Source of the DNA: Competibacter sp963695105
GTDB lineage: Bacteria > Pseudomonadota > Gammaproteobacteria > Competibacterales > Competibacteraceae
NCBI GenBank assembly: GCA_963695105.1
Contig: CAVOGC010000055.1
Location: forward strand, 262,883-326,882
DNA length: 64,000 nt
Reading direction: 5' to 3'
Positions 44,007 to 52,689 of this stretch are shown here, in pieces; positions within the stretch are counted from its first letter, which is position 1; each line of letters begins with the position of its first letter. The position numbers were made by a program, and so were the translations under genes. The notes under the pieces were generated by a model. That model saw only the letters and a program-made list of their open reading frames with translations. It searched no databases and was not told the origin of the DNA.

Positions 44007-44459
44007 ATGTTCGAATGCCATCTCGATTCCGCCGCCGCCACCGAGGCGCTGGGCGCGCGGCTGGCCAGCGGGCTGACGCCCGGCTGCGTTATCACCCTGA
44101 GCGGCGATCTGGGCGCCGGCAAGACCACGCTGGCGCGGGGTCTGCTGCGCGCCCTCGGCCATTGCGGCACGGTGAAGAGTCCCACCTTTACGCTGGTGGA
44201 ACCTTACCAGTTGGATGGCTGGCGGCTGTTTCACTGGGATCTGTACCGGCTGGTCGACCCCGAGGAGCTGGAGTATCTGGGTTTGCGCGATCAGATCGAC
44301 GGCGAAGCGGTGCTGCTGGTCGAGTGGCCGGAACACGGCCCTGGCGAACTGCCGCCAGCCGATCTGGAAATCACCCTCACTTACGCCGGCGAGGGCCGCA
44401 CCGGCCGGTTGGAGCCCCGCTCCCCACCCGGCCAGGCCATGCTGGCGGGTTTGGCATAG
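44007..44459 (+). CDS. tsaE: tRNA threonylcarbamoyladenosine synthesis ATPase TsaE
   Basis: A 150-residue P-loop ATPase working with TsaB-TsaD in t6A37 formation. Walker A is GDLGAGKTTLARGLL. KSPTFTLVEPY (switch I-like), FHWDLYRLVDPEELEYLG and LVEWPEHGPGELP are family hallmarks. Length is typical. Its 3' end runs against a minus-strand methylase remnant. Confidence 0.96.
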   Translation: MFECHLDSAAATEALGARLASGLTPGCVITLSGDLGAGKTTLARGLLRALGHCGTVKSPTFTLVEPYQLDGWRLFHWDLYRLVDPEELEYLGLRDQIDGEAVLLVEWPEHGPGELPPADLEITLTYAGEGRTGRLEPRSPPGQAMLAGLA

Positions 44460-44485
44460 CTTATTGCTCTTCCAGGTCCGCCAGC

Positions 44486-44596
44486 GAAAAAACCGCCCCA
44501 GAAGCTCTTGGCCTCCGTGTTCTCGGGCGACGCATCGGCCCACTCGCGGGAAAACGCCAGAGCACGATCCTTGATTTCGTTCCAGGATAGAGGCAT
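44486..44596 (-). pseudogene. N-terminal remnant of a class I DNA methyltransferase / MmeI-like restriction-modification protein
   Basis: About 36 codons from ATG 44596 read MPLSWNEIKDRALAFSREWA then SPENTEAKSFW. This matches the start of large DNA methyltransferase/type IIG-like proteins, where the sequence normally continues DDFFNVFGISRRRVA. Here it becomes GGFFAGGPGRA and similarity ends close to the tsaE 3' end. The remaining 900 or so residues are missing. It is therefore a scar of a lost restriction-modification gene. Confidence 0.6.
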
Positions 44597-44608
44597 GAGC
44601 GCCTGGTT

Positions 44609-45028
44609 TCACGCCGCCTGACTTTTTTCCTTTTCCTCTTCCAGGTGCTTGCAGTCGATGCACAATTCCGCCGTGGGCCGTGCTTCCAGCCGGCGCAGGC
44701 CGATGTCCACGCCGCAGCCCTCGCAGTAGCCATAGTCGTCGCTGGCGAGCCGGCCGAGCGCCTTGTCGATCTTGTGCAACAGCTTGCGCTCCCGGTCCCG
44801 GGCGCGCAGGTTGATCGTGAACTCTTCTTCCTGACTGGCCCGGTCATTCGGGTCTGGCAGGTTCAACGGTTCGTCCTGCATACTGGTCACGGCGCGTCGG
44901 CCTTCTTCCATCAGTTCCTGCTTCCAGGCCAACAGGATGGTGCGAAAATGGTTTTTTTGCTGGTCGTTCATGTACTCCTCCCCTTTATCCGCGCGATAGG
45001 CCGTAAAGCCCGTAAGCGTTTCAGTCAT
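44609..45028 (-). CDS. dksA: RNA polymerase-binding transcription factor DksA
   Basis: A 139-residue DksA. It contains KGEEYMNDQQKNHFRTILLA, the coiled-coil tip LPDPNDRASQEEEF with the two conserved Asp residues and Ala of DxxDxA, and the four-Cys zinc site (CEGCG and CIDC around IGLRRLEARPTAEL). It enhances ppGpp control of rRNA and amino-acid promoters. The N-terminal segment before KGEEYMN is shorter than in E. coli (151 aa). Confidence 0.95.
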   Translation of the reverse strand: MTETLTGFTAYRADKGEEYMNDQQKNHFRTILLAWKQELMEEGRRAVTSMQDEPLNLPDPNDRASQEEEFTINLRARDRERKLLHKIDKALGRLASDDYGYCEGCGVDIGLRRLEARPTAELCIDCKHLEEEKEKSQAA

Positions 45029-45159
45029 CGTTATCCACCTTTGCGTTTTTAGAGTGCCTCAATAATCCAACGACCGGCTGCACCTGGTCATCCGATGTAA
45101 CAGCCGGCGGTTATGCGTCAAGCACGGTTTATTCTAGAAGGAAACTGTGGCGCCGGCGT

Positions 45160-46167
45160 TCAAGTTGCGGGATCGATCGCTCGGATATCGCTCAGACAGG
45201 CCCGCAACGAGGTGGCCAGCCTTTGCAAAAGCTGGAAATAGGCGTCGGGACCGGGCGACAGTTCCGCGCCCAGCGGATCGAGCACGCCGCGGCGGACAGC
45301 GCCACCGGCGATGATCGTTTCCACCAGCGCCGGCTGGAACTGCGGCTCGCTGAACACGCAGCGCGCCTGAAGATCGCGGATACGGGCCTGAATCTCCGCC
45401 ACCCGCTTGGCACCGGGCCGCCGCTCCGCGCTCACCACCACCGAACCGATCGCGTTGAGGCCGTAACGCTGTTCGAAATATTGATAGGCGTCGTGAAACA
45501 CCAGGTAAGGTTGTTCCTTGATCGGCGTCAGCTCCATGGCCAGTTGCCGGTTTAACTGGGCGAGGCGCTCGATCAGCGCCGCGCCGTTGCGCTGGTAATC
45601 GGCACGATGGGCCGGATCCACCTCACCCAGCACGGCCATGATCTGACGCACCATGGCAATGGCGTTGACCGGGTCCAGCCAGACATGAGTGTCGTGGTCG
45701 GCATTGTTGTGCCCGTGCCCGTGATCATCGTCATCCGCCGCTTGCTGGTGCTCGTGCTCGTGTCCGTCTCGGCCGTGTGGATGCGGTTCCCAGGCGCCGC
45801 CCTCCCGCAACGGCAACAGCGTCATGCCCGGCACGTCCAGCAGGGCCACGACACGGACCTTATCCTTGACATTGTCCAATGGCCTGAGCAGAAAGCTCTC
45901 CAGGTCCGGCCCGATCCAGAACACCACTTGAGCCTGGTTGATGGCGCGGGCCTCCGACGGCTTCAGGCTGTAGTCGTGCGGCGAAGCGCCGCCGGCCACC
46001 AATAGCAGCGGCTCGCCCACGCCCTGCATGACGCCGGCCACCAGCGAATGCACCGGCTTGATGCTGGCCGCGACCTGGGGCTGGGCCGCCAGAACGACCA
46101 GCGGCAGGAGCAACAGCCCTCCCAACAGTTTTTTCAGTACGCCCGGCCCAATCGGATTAAACTGCAT
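45160..46167 (-). CDS. znuA: Zinc ABC transporter periplasmic binding protein ZnuA
   Basis: A 335-residue cluster 9 binding protein. A signal peptide (LLGGLLLLPLVVLAAQP) precedes SIKPVHSLVAGVMQGVG and the zinc-site His in GGASPHDYSLKPSEA. A long His/Asp-rich loop follows (HPHGRDGHEHEHQQ, then HGHGHNNADHDTHVWLDP), then FHDAYQYFEQRYGL and FSEPQF. It captures zinc for ZnuBC. It is divergent from zur-znuC-znuB, with a Zur-type palindrome 18 bases before its ATG. Confidence 0.95.
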   Translation of the reverse strand: MQFNPIGPGVLKKLLGGLLLLPLVVLAAQPQVAASIKPVHSLVAGVMQGVGEPLLLVAGGASPHDYSLKPSEARAINQAQVVFWIGPDLESFLLRPLDNVKDKVRVVALLDVPGMTLLPLREGGAWEPHPHGRDGHEHEHQQAADDDDHGHGHNNADHDTHVWLDPVNAIAMVRQIMAVLGEVDPAHRADYQRNGAALIERLAQLNRQLAMELTPIKEQPYLVFHDAYQYFEQRYGLNAIGSVVVSAERRPGAKRVAEIQARIRDLQARCVFSEPQFQPALVETIIAGGAVRRGVLDPLGAELSPGPDAYFQLLQRLATSLRACLSDIRAIDPAT

Positions 46168-46184
46168 CGCCTCACTCCTCTGTT

Positions 46185-46201
46185 ATGTTATAAAATAACA
46201 T
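46185..46201. promoter_or_regulatory. Zur box in the znuA / zur intergenic region
   Basis: ATGTTATAAAATAACAT is a palindrome with perfect seven-base arms and agrees with the known Zur operator (ATGTTATA-N-TATAACAT type). It lies between the divergent znuA and zur-znuCB genes and should repress both when zinc is ample. Confidence 0.85.
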
Positions 46202-46238
46202 TTTGAATATTCGGTCAAGCTGAAGTGACGGAGCCCCC

Positions 46239-46727
46239 ATGCGGCAAACCGTGGATCTTTCCTGTCCACCTCCGGCCGACGCGCAACAGGCGCTGGCGCG
46301 GGCGGAAACCCTGTGCCAGCAGCGCGGCGCCCGCCTTACCGACTTGCGCCGGCGCGTGTTGGAAATTATCTGGAACAGCTCCACGCCACTGGGCGCTTAC
46401 GCCATTCTCGACGTGCTGCGCGACGACGGCCGCCAGGGCGCGCCGCCCACCGTATATCGGGCGCTGGACTTTCTGTTGGCGCAGGGGTTGATCCACCGGC
46501 TGAGCTCGCTGAACGTGTTCACCGGCTGCCACCAGCCGGGCAGCCACCACAGCGGTCAGTTTCTGATCTGCCGGGATTGCGGCCGAGTCAGCGAGTTGAG
46601 CAACCCGGCGATCGACGAGCTGCTGTGCGCCGAAACCGACGCCCGCGGCTTCGCGGTGCTGGCGCAGATCGTGGAAATTCTCGGCCGCTGCCCGGACTGC
46701 CTGGAGGAACCGACGCGCCATGGCTAA
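46239..46727 (+). CDS. zur: Zinc uptake regulator Zur (Fur family)
   Basis: A 162-residue Fur-family repressor. The winged helix has LTDLRRRVLEIIWNSSTPLG, AYAILDVLRD and PPTVYRALDFLLAQGLIHRL. The metal domain has NVFTGCHQPGSHHSGQFLIC with the CRDCG and CPDC pairs for structural zinc. It sits first in the zur-znuC-znuB operon and overlaps znuC by eight bases. The Zur box just upstream predicts autoregulation. Confidence 0.95.
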   Translation: MRQTVDLSCPPPADAQQALARAETLCQQRGARLTDLRRRVLEIIWNSSTPLGAYAILDVLRDDGRQGAPPTVYRALDFLLAQGLIHRLSSLNVFTGCHQPGSHHSGQFLICRDCGRVSELSNPAIDELLCAETDARGFAVLAQIVEILGRCPDCLEEPTRHG

Positions 46728-47526
46728 ACCGCTGCTGACGGCCGAAAACATCGGCCTGGCCATCCGGGGCAACCCGATCCTGCACAACGTCAACCTGCGG
46801 GTCGCGGCCGGAGAAATTGTCGCCCTGATCGGCCCGAACGGCGCCGGCAAATCCACTCTGGTACGGGTGCTGCTGGGCTTGCTGCGACCGGACAGCGGCC
46901 GGGTCTGGCTACGGCCGGGCTTGCGGGTCGGCTACATGCCGCAACGGCTGGCGCTGGACGACACTTTGCCGCTGTCCGTGCGGCGCTTCGTCACTCTCGG
47001 CACCCCGGCGACGCGGGCGCGCGTGCAAACGGCGTTGGCCGAAGTCGGCGCCGCCCATGTGCTCGACTCGCCGGTGCAGGCGGTTTCCGGCGGCGAACTG
47101 CAACGGGTGATGCTGGCGCGCGCCCTGCTGCGCGAGCCCGATTTGCTGGTATTGGACGAACCTATTCAGGGCGTGGACCTGAACGGTCAATACGAGTTGT
47201 ACGACCTGATCGGCGGCCTGCGCCATCAGCGCGGCTGCGGGATTCTGATGGTCTCGCACGAACTGCACCTGGTGATGGCCACCACCGATCACGTCCTGTG
47301 CCTGAACCGGCATGTCTGCTGCTCCGGTCATCCCGACCACGTCGCCCGCGATCCCGCCTACCTGGAACTGTTCGGCATTGACGGCGCGCGGCGGCTAGCG
47401 GTCTACCACCACCACCACAACCACCATCACGACCTGCACGGCGCCGTGGTGCCAGACCTTCCCCGCTCTCCCAAGCGGGGAGGAGAGGACGTCCGCCGTC
47501 CGCCCGTGGAGCAGGATCATGGATGA
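46720..47526 (+). CDS. znuC: Zinc ABC transporter ATP-binding protein ZnuC
   Basis: A 268-residue ABC ATPase. Walker A is GPNGAGKST, the Q-loop is YMPQRLALDD, the signature is VSGGELQRVMLARALL, Walker B is LLVLDEPIQGVD, and the switch His is in MVSHELH. The C-terminal region is His-rich (VYHHHHNHHHD), as in other ZnuC proteins. After that, about 24 residues (PDLPRSPKRGGEDVRR and following) are encoded by a palindromic repeat, so the tail was extended by repeat insertion. It overlaps zur and znuB by eight bases each. Confidence 0.95.
   Translation: MAKPLLTAENIGLAIRGNPILHNVNLRVAAGEIVALIGPNGAGKSTLVRVLLGLLRPDSGRVWLRPGLRVGYMPQRLALDDTLPLSVRRFVTLGTPATRARVQTALAEVGAAHVLDSPVQAVSGGELQRVMLARALLREPDLLVLDEPIQGVDLNGQYELYDLIGGLRHQRGCGILMVSHELHLVMATTDHVLCLNRHVCCSGHPDHVARDPAYLELFGIDGARRLAVYHHHHNHHHDLHGAVVPDLPRSPKRGGEDVRRPPVEQDHG
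47457..47490. repeat. Palindromic repeat inside the znuC 3' end
   Basis: Perfect arms CCCCGCT (47461-47467) and AGCGGGG (47474-47480) with a CTCCCA loop, followed by AGGAGAGG. It is related in style to the elements at 1812-1875 and 50894-50982 and is translated as the end of ZnuC. Confidence 0.55.
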
Positions 47527-48310
47527 TTTTCTGGCGCGCGCCCTGCTCGGCGGCGTCGGCGTGGCGCTGGCCGCCGGCCCGCTGGGCGCGTTCATCGTCT
47601 GGCGGCGCATGGCCTATTTCGGCGACACCCTGGCTCATTCAGGGCTGCTGGGCATCGTGCTCGGCACCGTGCTGAATCTCAACCTGCAACTGGGCGTGGC
47701 GGCGACCTGCCTGCTGGTGGCGCTGGTGCTGGTGTTGCTGCAACGGCAGCGCCGGCTGGCGACGGATACCCTGCTGGGTATCCTCGCCCACACCGCGCTG
47801 TCGCTGGGGCTGGTCGCGCTGGCGTTCCTGGAAACGGTGCGGGTCGATCTGACCGGTTATCTGTTCGGCGATATTCTGGCGATCAGCCGAATCGATCTGT
47901 ACTGGATCTGGGGCGGCGCCCTGCTGGCGCTGGGGGTGTTGGCCTGGTTGTGGCGGCCACTGCTGGCGCTTACCGTTCATGAGGAGCTGGCGCAGGTGGA
48001 AGGCGTGCCGGTCTTTCCCGTCCGGCTGGCGTTCATGCTGCTGGTCGCCATCGTCATCGCCGTGGCGATGAAGGTGGTCGGCATCCTGCTCATCACCTCG
48101 CTGCTGATCATTCCGGCGGCGGCGGCGCGGCGGTTCGCCCGCTCGCCGGAAAGCATGGCGCTACTGGCCAGCGGGCTGGGTTGTACGGCGGTGGGACTCG
48201 GCTTGTGGGCTTCGCTGCGCTGGGACACCCCGGCCGGACCTTCGGTCGTGCTGGCCGCCGCCGCCCTGTTCGTGCTGAGTTCGGTGGTTCCCGGCCGGTC
48301 GTGGCGCTAA
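47519..48310 (+). CDS. znuB: Zinc ABC transporter permease ZnuB
   Basis: A 263-residue polytopic permease of the ABC-3 family with about eight helices. Landmarks are LGAFIVWRRMAYFGDTLAHS, GYLFGDILAISRIDLYWIW and MLLVAIVIAVAMKVVGILLI followed by TSLLIIPAAAARRFARSPES. It begins inside the end of znuC, with GGAGCAGG as ribosome-binding site. It forms the membrane channel for zinc import with ZnuA and ZnuC. Confidence 0.95.
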   Translation: MDDFLARALLGGVGVALAAGPLGAFIVWRRMAYFGDTLAHSGLLGIVLGTVLNLNLQLGVAATCLLVALVLVLLQRQRRLATDTLLGILAHTALSLGLVALAFLETVRVDLTGYLFGDILAISRIDLYWIWGGALLALGVLAWLWRPLLALTVHEELAQVEGVPVFPVRLAFMLLVAIVIAVAMKVVGILLITSLLIIPAAAARRFARSPESMALLASGLGCTAVGLGLWASLRWDTPAGPSVVLAAAALFVLSSVVPGRSWR

Positions 48311-48325
48311 CCCACCGAGGGGACG

Positions 48326-50872
48326 CTACAACTCCCGCAGGCTGCGCCAGGGGGGCTGGTTCAGTGTCGAGCGCGCGCCCAACAGTCCGGCCAAACCCAC
48401 TCCCAATACCCCCACGCCGCCGCCGAGCAGCCAGATCCACGGATTCCATTGATAGGGAAAATCGAAGACCCGCGAGGCCAACACGTAGCCCAGCACGGTC
48501 GCGGCGGCGGCGGCCAGCACCCCGGCCAACAGCCCCAAAGTGGCGAATTCCGCCAGCAGGCTTTCCCGCACCACCGCCCGGCGCGCGCCCAGAGTGCGCA
48601 GCACGGCGCTTTCGAACCGGCGCTCGTCCTGAGTGGCCTGAATCGCCGCGTATAGCACCACCAGCCCGGCCGCCAGGGTGAACAGGAACACGTACTCGAC
48701 GGCGGAGATCACCCGGTCCATGATCTCCCGGACCTTGCTCATCAGCGCATCCACGTCCAGCACCGTCACCGACGGATACTGGCGCACCAGGTCGGCCAGC
48801 AGCGGCTTCCGTCCGGCGGGCAGATGAAAGCTGGTGATCCAGGTCGCCGGATAGCTATCCAGCACGCCGGATGGGAACACCACGAAGAAGTTGGCCCGGA
48901 ACGAATCCCACTCGACGCTGCGCAGGCTGACGACTTTCGCCTGCAATTCCTGACCGGCAATCTGGAAGCGCAAGGTGTCGCCCACGGCGATGCCGAGTTC
49001 CTCCGCCAGCCCGATCTCCACCGAAGCGACGCCCTGGCCATGATCGCCCGCGTCCCACCAGCGACCGGCGAGGATGCGATTGTCCTCCTGCAAGCGGTCG
49101 GTCCAGGACAGGTTGAACTCCCTTTCCACCAGGCGCTTGGCGCGCGGATTGTCGTAATCGTCCGGTCCCACCACCCGCTCGTTGATCGCCGTCAGCCGCC
49201 CGCGCACCATCGGGAACAGTTCCACGTCGTGCAAACCCTGCTCGCGCAGAAAGGCGCGCGCGCCGGCCACCTCGCCGGGCTGGATGTTGATCAAAAAGTG
49301 ATTGGGCGCATCGGCCGGCAGGCTGGCCCGCCAGTTGGTCAGCAAATCGGTGCGCACCAGGGTCAGCATCAGCAGCGCCATCAACCCCAGCCCCAGCGCC
49401 ACCACCTGCACCGCGCTGCCGGGTCCCCGCCGGGCGATGTTGGCCAACCCGAAGCGCCAGGCCACCCCGACCTGGCCACGCAGCAAGCCCAAGGCTTTCA
49501 CCAGCCCCCAGGCCGCCAGCGCCAGCGCCGCCACCGTTCCCGTGACTCCGGCGCAGACGTACAGCGCCAGCCGCCATTCCCCGGCCTGCCAGACCAGCAG
49601 CGCCAGCGTCGTCGCCGCGGCGGGACCGTACAGCGCCAGCAGGCGCGGGTTGACCGGACCGAGATCGCGGCGCAGCACCCGCAACGGCGGCACCTCCCGC
49701 AGCCGCAGCAGCGGCGGCAGGCCGAAGCCGAGCAGGGTCACGAAACCGGTCGCCAGCGCCGGCAGGACCGGTTGCCAGGACGGCGCCGGCAGTTCGCTGT
49801 TGCCGACCAGTTGGCCAAGCACGCCGCTCAAGCCGTACTGAGCGAGATAACCGACCAGCAGGCCCGCCGCACCGGCCAGCAGCGCCAGCGCCAGCAGTTC
49901 CAGTAGAAACAGTCGGACGATCAGCGCCTCGGTGGCGCCGACGCAGCGCAGAATGGCGACACTGTCCCAGTGGCGGGCGGCGAAACGGCGGGCGGCGATG
50001 GCCACCCCGACCCCGGCCAGGATCACGCTGACCAGCGCCGCCAGACTCAGAAATCGCTGCGCCCGGTCCAGCGCCACCCGCAGTTCGGCGCGGGCATCGC
50101 GCACGCCTTGCAGCTTCTCGCCGTTGGCCAGCCGGGGTTGCGCCCAGGTCTTGAAGGCATCGAGCACCGCCGGCTCGCCCGCCAGCAGCAGGCGGTATTC
50201 GACCCGGCTGCCGGCCTGCACCAGTTGAGTCGAAGGGATATCGGCCAGATTCATCATCAGGCGGGGCGCGATGCTGAACAGATCGCCGGCCCGATCCGGC
50301 TCGTAGGCCAGCACCGACCCGACCCGGAACTCGCGGCTGCCGAGGTTCACCACGTCCCCGACCTGAAGGTTTAGCCCCTGCAACAGCCGCTCGTCCAGCC
50401 AGACCTGCCCCGGATCGGGGATGGAATCGACGGCGCGAGGGGTATCGAACGGCCGGTCGCTGATCTGCAAGACGCCGCGCAGCGGGTAGCCGGGACCGAC
50501 CGCCTTGACCTCGGTCAGTTGGGTCAGGTCGCCGGCCAGCACCACGCTGCGAAACCCCAGGGTCTCCGCGACTCGTAGACCTTGCCGTCGCGCTTCCTCG
50601 GCCAGCAGTGCTTGGACCGGGTTCGGCGCGGACACCACCCAGTCGGCGCCCAGCAGTTCGCTGGCCTTGCGCTCCATCGCCTGCTGAATGCGGTCGGTGA
50701 AGAAGCCGACGGCGGCGACGCTGGCGACGGCGATCAGCAGGGCAACGGCCAGCACCCGCAGTTCGCCGGACTGCCAGTCGCGGCGCAGGGCGCGCAAGGC
50801 CATGCGGCCGACGTTGCGCCAGTTCGGGGAATCGGCTCCAAGCGGGGAACCCGTGGTCGCGGTTTGTGGCAT
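48326..50872 (-). CDS. ybbP: ABC transporter permease, FtsX-like (YbbP type)
   Basis: An 848-residue permease with two FtsX-type halves. There is a first helix (VLAVALLIAVASVAAVGFF), a large periplasmic part, a middle bundle of helices, a second periplasmic domain, and a last bundle including YVFLFTLAAGLVVLYAAIQATQ and LRTLGARRAVV. This matches the YbbP partner of YbbA in E. coli, next to tesA as there. The substrate is not established; the complex is thought to act in lipoprotein or lipid handling rather than import. It lies 171 bases after ybbA, the gap being filled by a palindromic repeat. Confidence 0.9.
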   Translation of the reverse strand: MPQTATTGSPLGADSPNWRNVGRMALRALRRDWQSGELRVLAVALLIAVASVAAVGFFTDRIQQAMERKASELLGADWVVSAPNPVQALLAEEARRQGLRVAETLGFRSVVLAGDLTQLTEVKAVGPGYPLRGVLQISDRPFDTPRAVDSIPDPGQVWLDERLLQGLNLQVGDVVNLGSREFRVGSVLAYEPDRAGDLFSIAPRLMMNLADIPSTQLVQAGSRVEYRLLLAGEPAVLDAFKTWAQPRLANGEKLQGVRDARAELRVALDRAQRFLSLAALVSVILAGVGVAIAARRFAARHWDSVAILRCVGATEALIVRLFLLELLALALLAGAAGLLVGYLAQYGLSGVLGQLVGNSELPAPSWQPVLPALATGFVTLLGFGLPPLLRLREVPPLRVLRRDLGPVNPRLLALYGPAAATTLALLVWQAGEWRLALYVCAGVTGTVAALALAAWGLVKALGLLRGQVGVAWRFGLANIARRGPGSAVQVVALGLGLMALLMLTLVRTDLLTNWRASLPADAPNHFLINIQPGEVAGARAFLREQGLHDVELFPMVRGRLTAINERVVGPDDYDNPRAKRLVEREFNLSWTDRLQEDNRILAGRWWDAGDHGQGVASVEIGLAEELGIAVGDTLRFQIAGQELQAKVVSLRSVEWDSFRANFFVVFPSGVLDSYPATWITSFHLPAGRKPLLADLVRQYPSVTVLDVDALMSKVREIMDRVISAVEYVFLFTLAAGLVVLYAAIQATQDERRFESAVLRTLGARRAVVRESLLAEFATLGLLAGVLAAAAATVLGYVLASRVFDFPYQWNPWIWLLGGGVGVLGVGLAGLLGARSTLNQPPWRSLREL

Positions 50873-50893
50873 GGCTTTAAATCCTGTACGGAA

Positions 50894-50982
50894 CCCCCCT
50901 CTCCCCGTGGAAGAGGGGTTGGGGGTGAGAATGTATTTTCAATCGATTAGCCCCCTCACCCTCTTCTGAAGGGAGAGGGGAT
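50894..50982. repeat. Double palindromic repeat between ybbA and ybbP
   Basis: The left unit has arms CCCCTCT (50896-50902) and AGAGGGG (50912-50918), followed by TTGGGGGTGAG. The right unit, CCCCCTCACCCTCTTCTGAA and following GGGAGAGGGG, faces it in opposite orientation. The same CTCACC...AACC...CTCT core appears near 1812-1875. Confidence 0.65.
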
Positions 50983-51043
50983 TCGGCAGGGAACCTTTGA
51001 GTTTTTTCAAATTTATTCATACGGTTATTTTTCGTATAGGCTC

Positions 51044-51814
<771 letters not shown>

Positions 51815-51828
51815 TGCCAGGTTCTCCG

Positions 51829-52464
51829 ATGATGAAAACGAATCGCTCATGTTGGTTACCGATTTTGCTGTTGGGGCTGGCGGTCCTGCTCAGTCCCGCG
51901 GCCCGCGCCGAATCGCCGGTGATTCTGGTGTTGGGCGACAGTCTGAGCGCCGGTTACGGGATTCCGATCGAACAGGGCTGGGTCAGCCTGCTGCAACGCC
52001 GGCTGGCGGAACGCGGCTTCCCCTATCGGGTGGTCAACGCCAGCATCAGCGGCGACACCACCAGCGGGGGTCTGAGCCGGTTACCGGCGGCGCTGGAGCT
52101 GCATCGCCCCGCCATCGTCGTTCTGGAACTAGGCGCCAACGATGGTTTGCGCGGACAACCGCCGATGGCGATGAGCCGCAATCTGTCACAGATGATCGAA
52201 CAGGCCCAACAGGCCGGCGCGCGGGTGCTGTTGGCGGAGATGCGCATTCCGCCGAATTATGGCCCTCTGTATGCGCAAAAGTTTCAGGCGACGTTCGGAG
52301 AGTTGGCCAAGCACTACGCTATCCCTCTGATTCCATTCCTGCTGGACGGCGTGGCGGGCAATACGGCGCTGATTCAGGACGATGGCTTGCACCCACGCGC
52401 CGAGGCGCAACCGCGAATTCTGGACAATGTTTGGGCGGTGCTGGAGCCGGAGTTGAAGTCGTGA
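51829..52464 (+). CDS. tesA: Arylesterase / lysophospholipase / thioesterase TesA (SGNH hydrolase)
   Basis: A 211-residue periplasmic GDSL-type hydrolase. The signal peptide is WLPILLLGLAVLLSPAARA. SGNH blocks are VLGDSLSAGYGI (nucleophile Ser), NASISGDTTSGGLSRL, LELGANDGLRG and the catalytic Asp-His in DGLHPRAEAQP. Two adjacent ATGs (51829, 51832) can serve as start. It hydrolyses acyl esters and thioesters. It is the last core gene before the AT-richer accessory island. Confidence 0.95.
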   Translation: MMKTNRSCWLPILLLGLAVLLSPAARAESPVILVLGDSLSAGYGIPIEQGWVSLLQRRLAERGFPYRVVNASISGDTTSGGLSRLPAALELHRPAIVVLELGANDGLRGQPPMAMSRNLSQMIEQAQQAGARVLLAEMRIPPNYGPLYAQKFQATFGELAKHYAIPLIPFLLDGVAGNTALIQDDGLHPRAEAQPRILDNVWAVLEPELKS

Positions 52465-52608
52465 TGGTCCATTGGGCGGCAAACCCGCGCCGGTCATCGC
52501 GCTGGCTGGAGCTATTACTCAGCACAAGGCTACCTAAGGTTGAAAATATATCATATAAATATCAATCGATTATAGATAAATTATCCAAATATTTTAATCT
52601 TTATCATG

Positions 52609-52636
52609 TTGTAAGTTGCCTACTTAGAGATAAACT
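52609..52636 (+). promoter_or_regulatory. Candidate promoter for the ABC-3C cassette
   Basis: TTGTAA (52609-52614) and TAAACT (52631-52636), separated by 16 bases, lie in the strongly AT-rich stretch 52540-52689 before the cassette. The remaining 150 bases hold no gene. Visual match only. Confidence 0.3.
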
Positions 52637-52689
52637 TTAAGAGAAAAACCTATTGATCTTAAAAATAAAATACCAAATAGATATAAACT

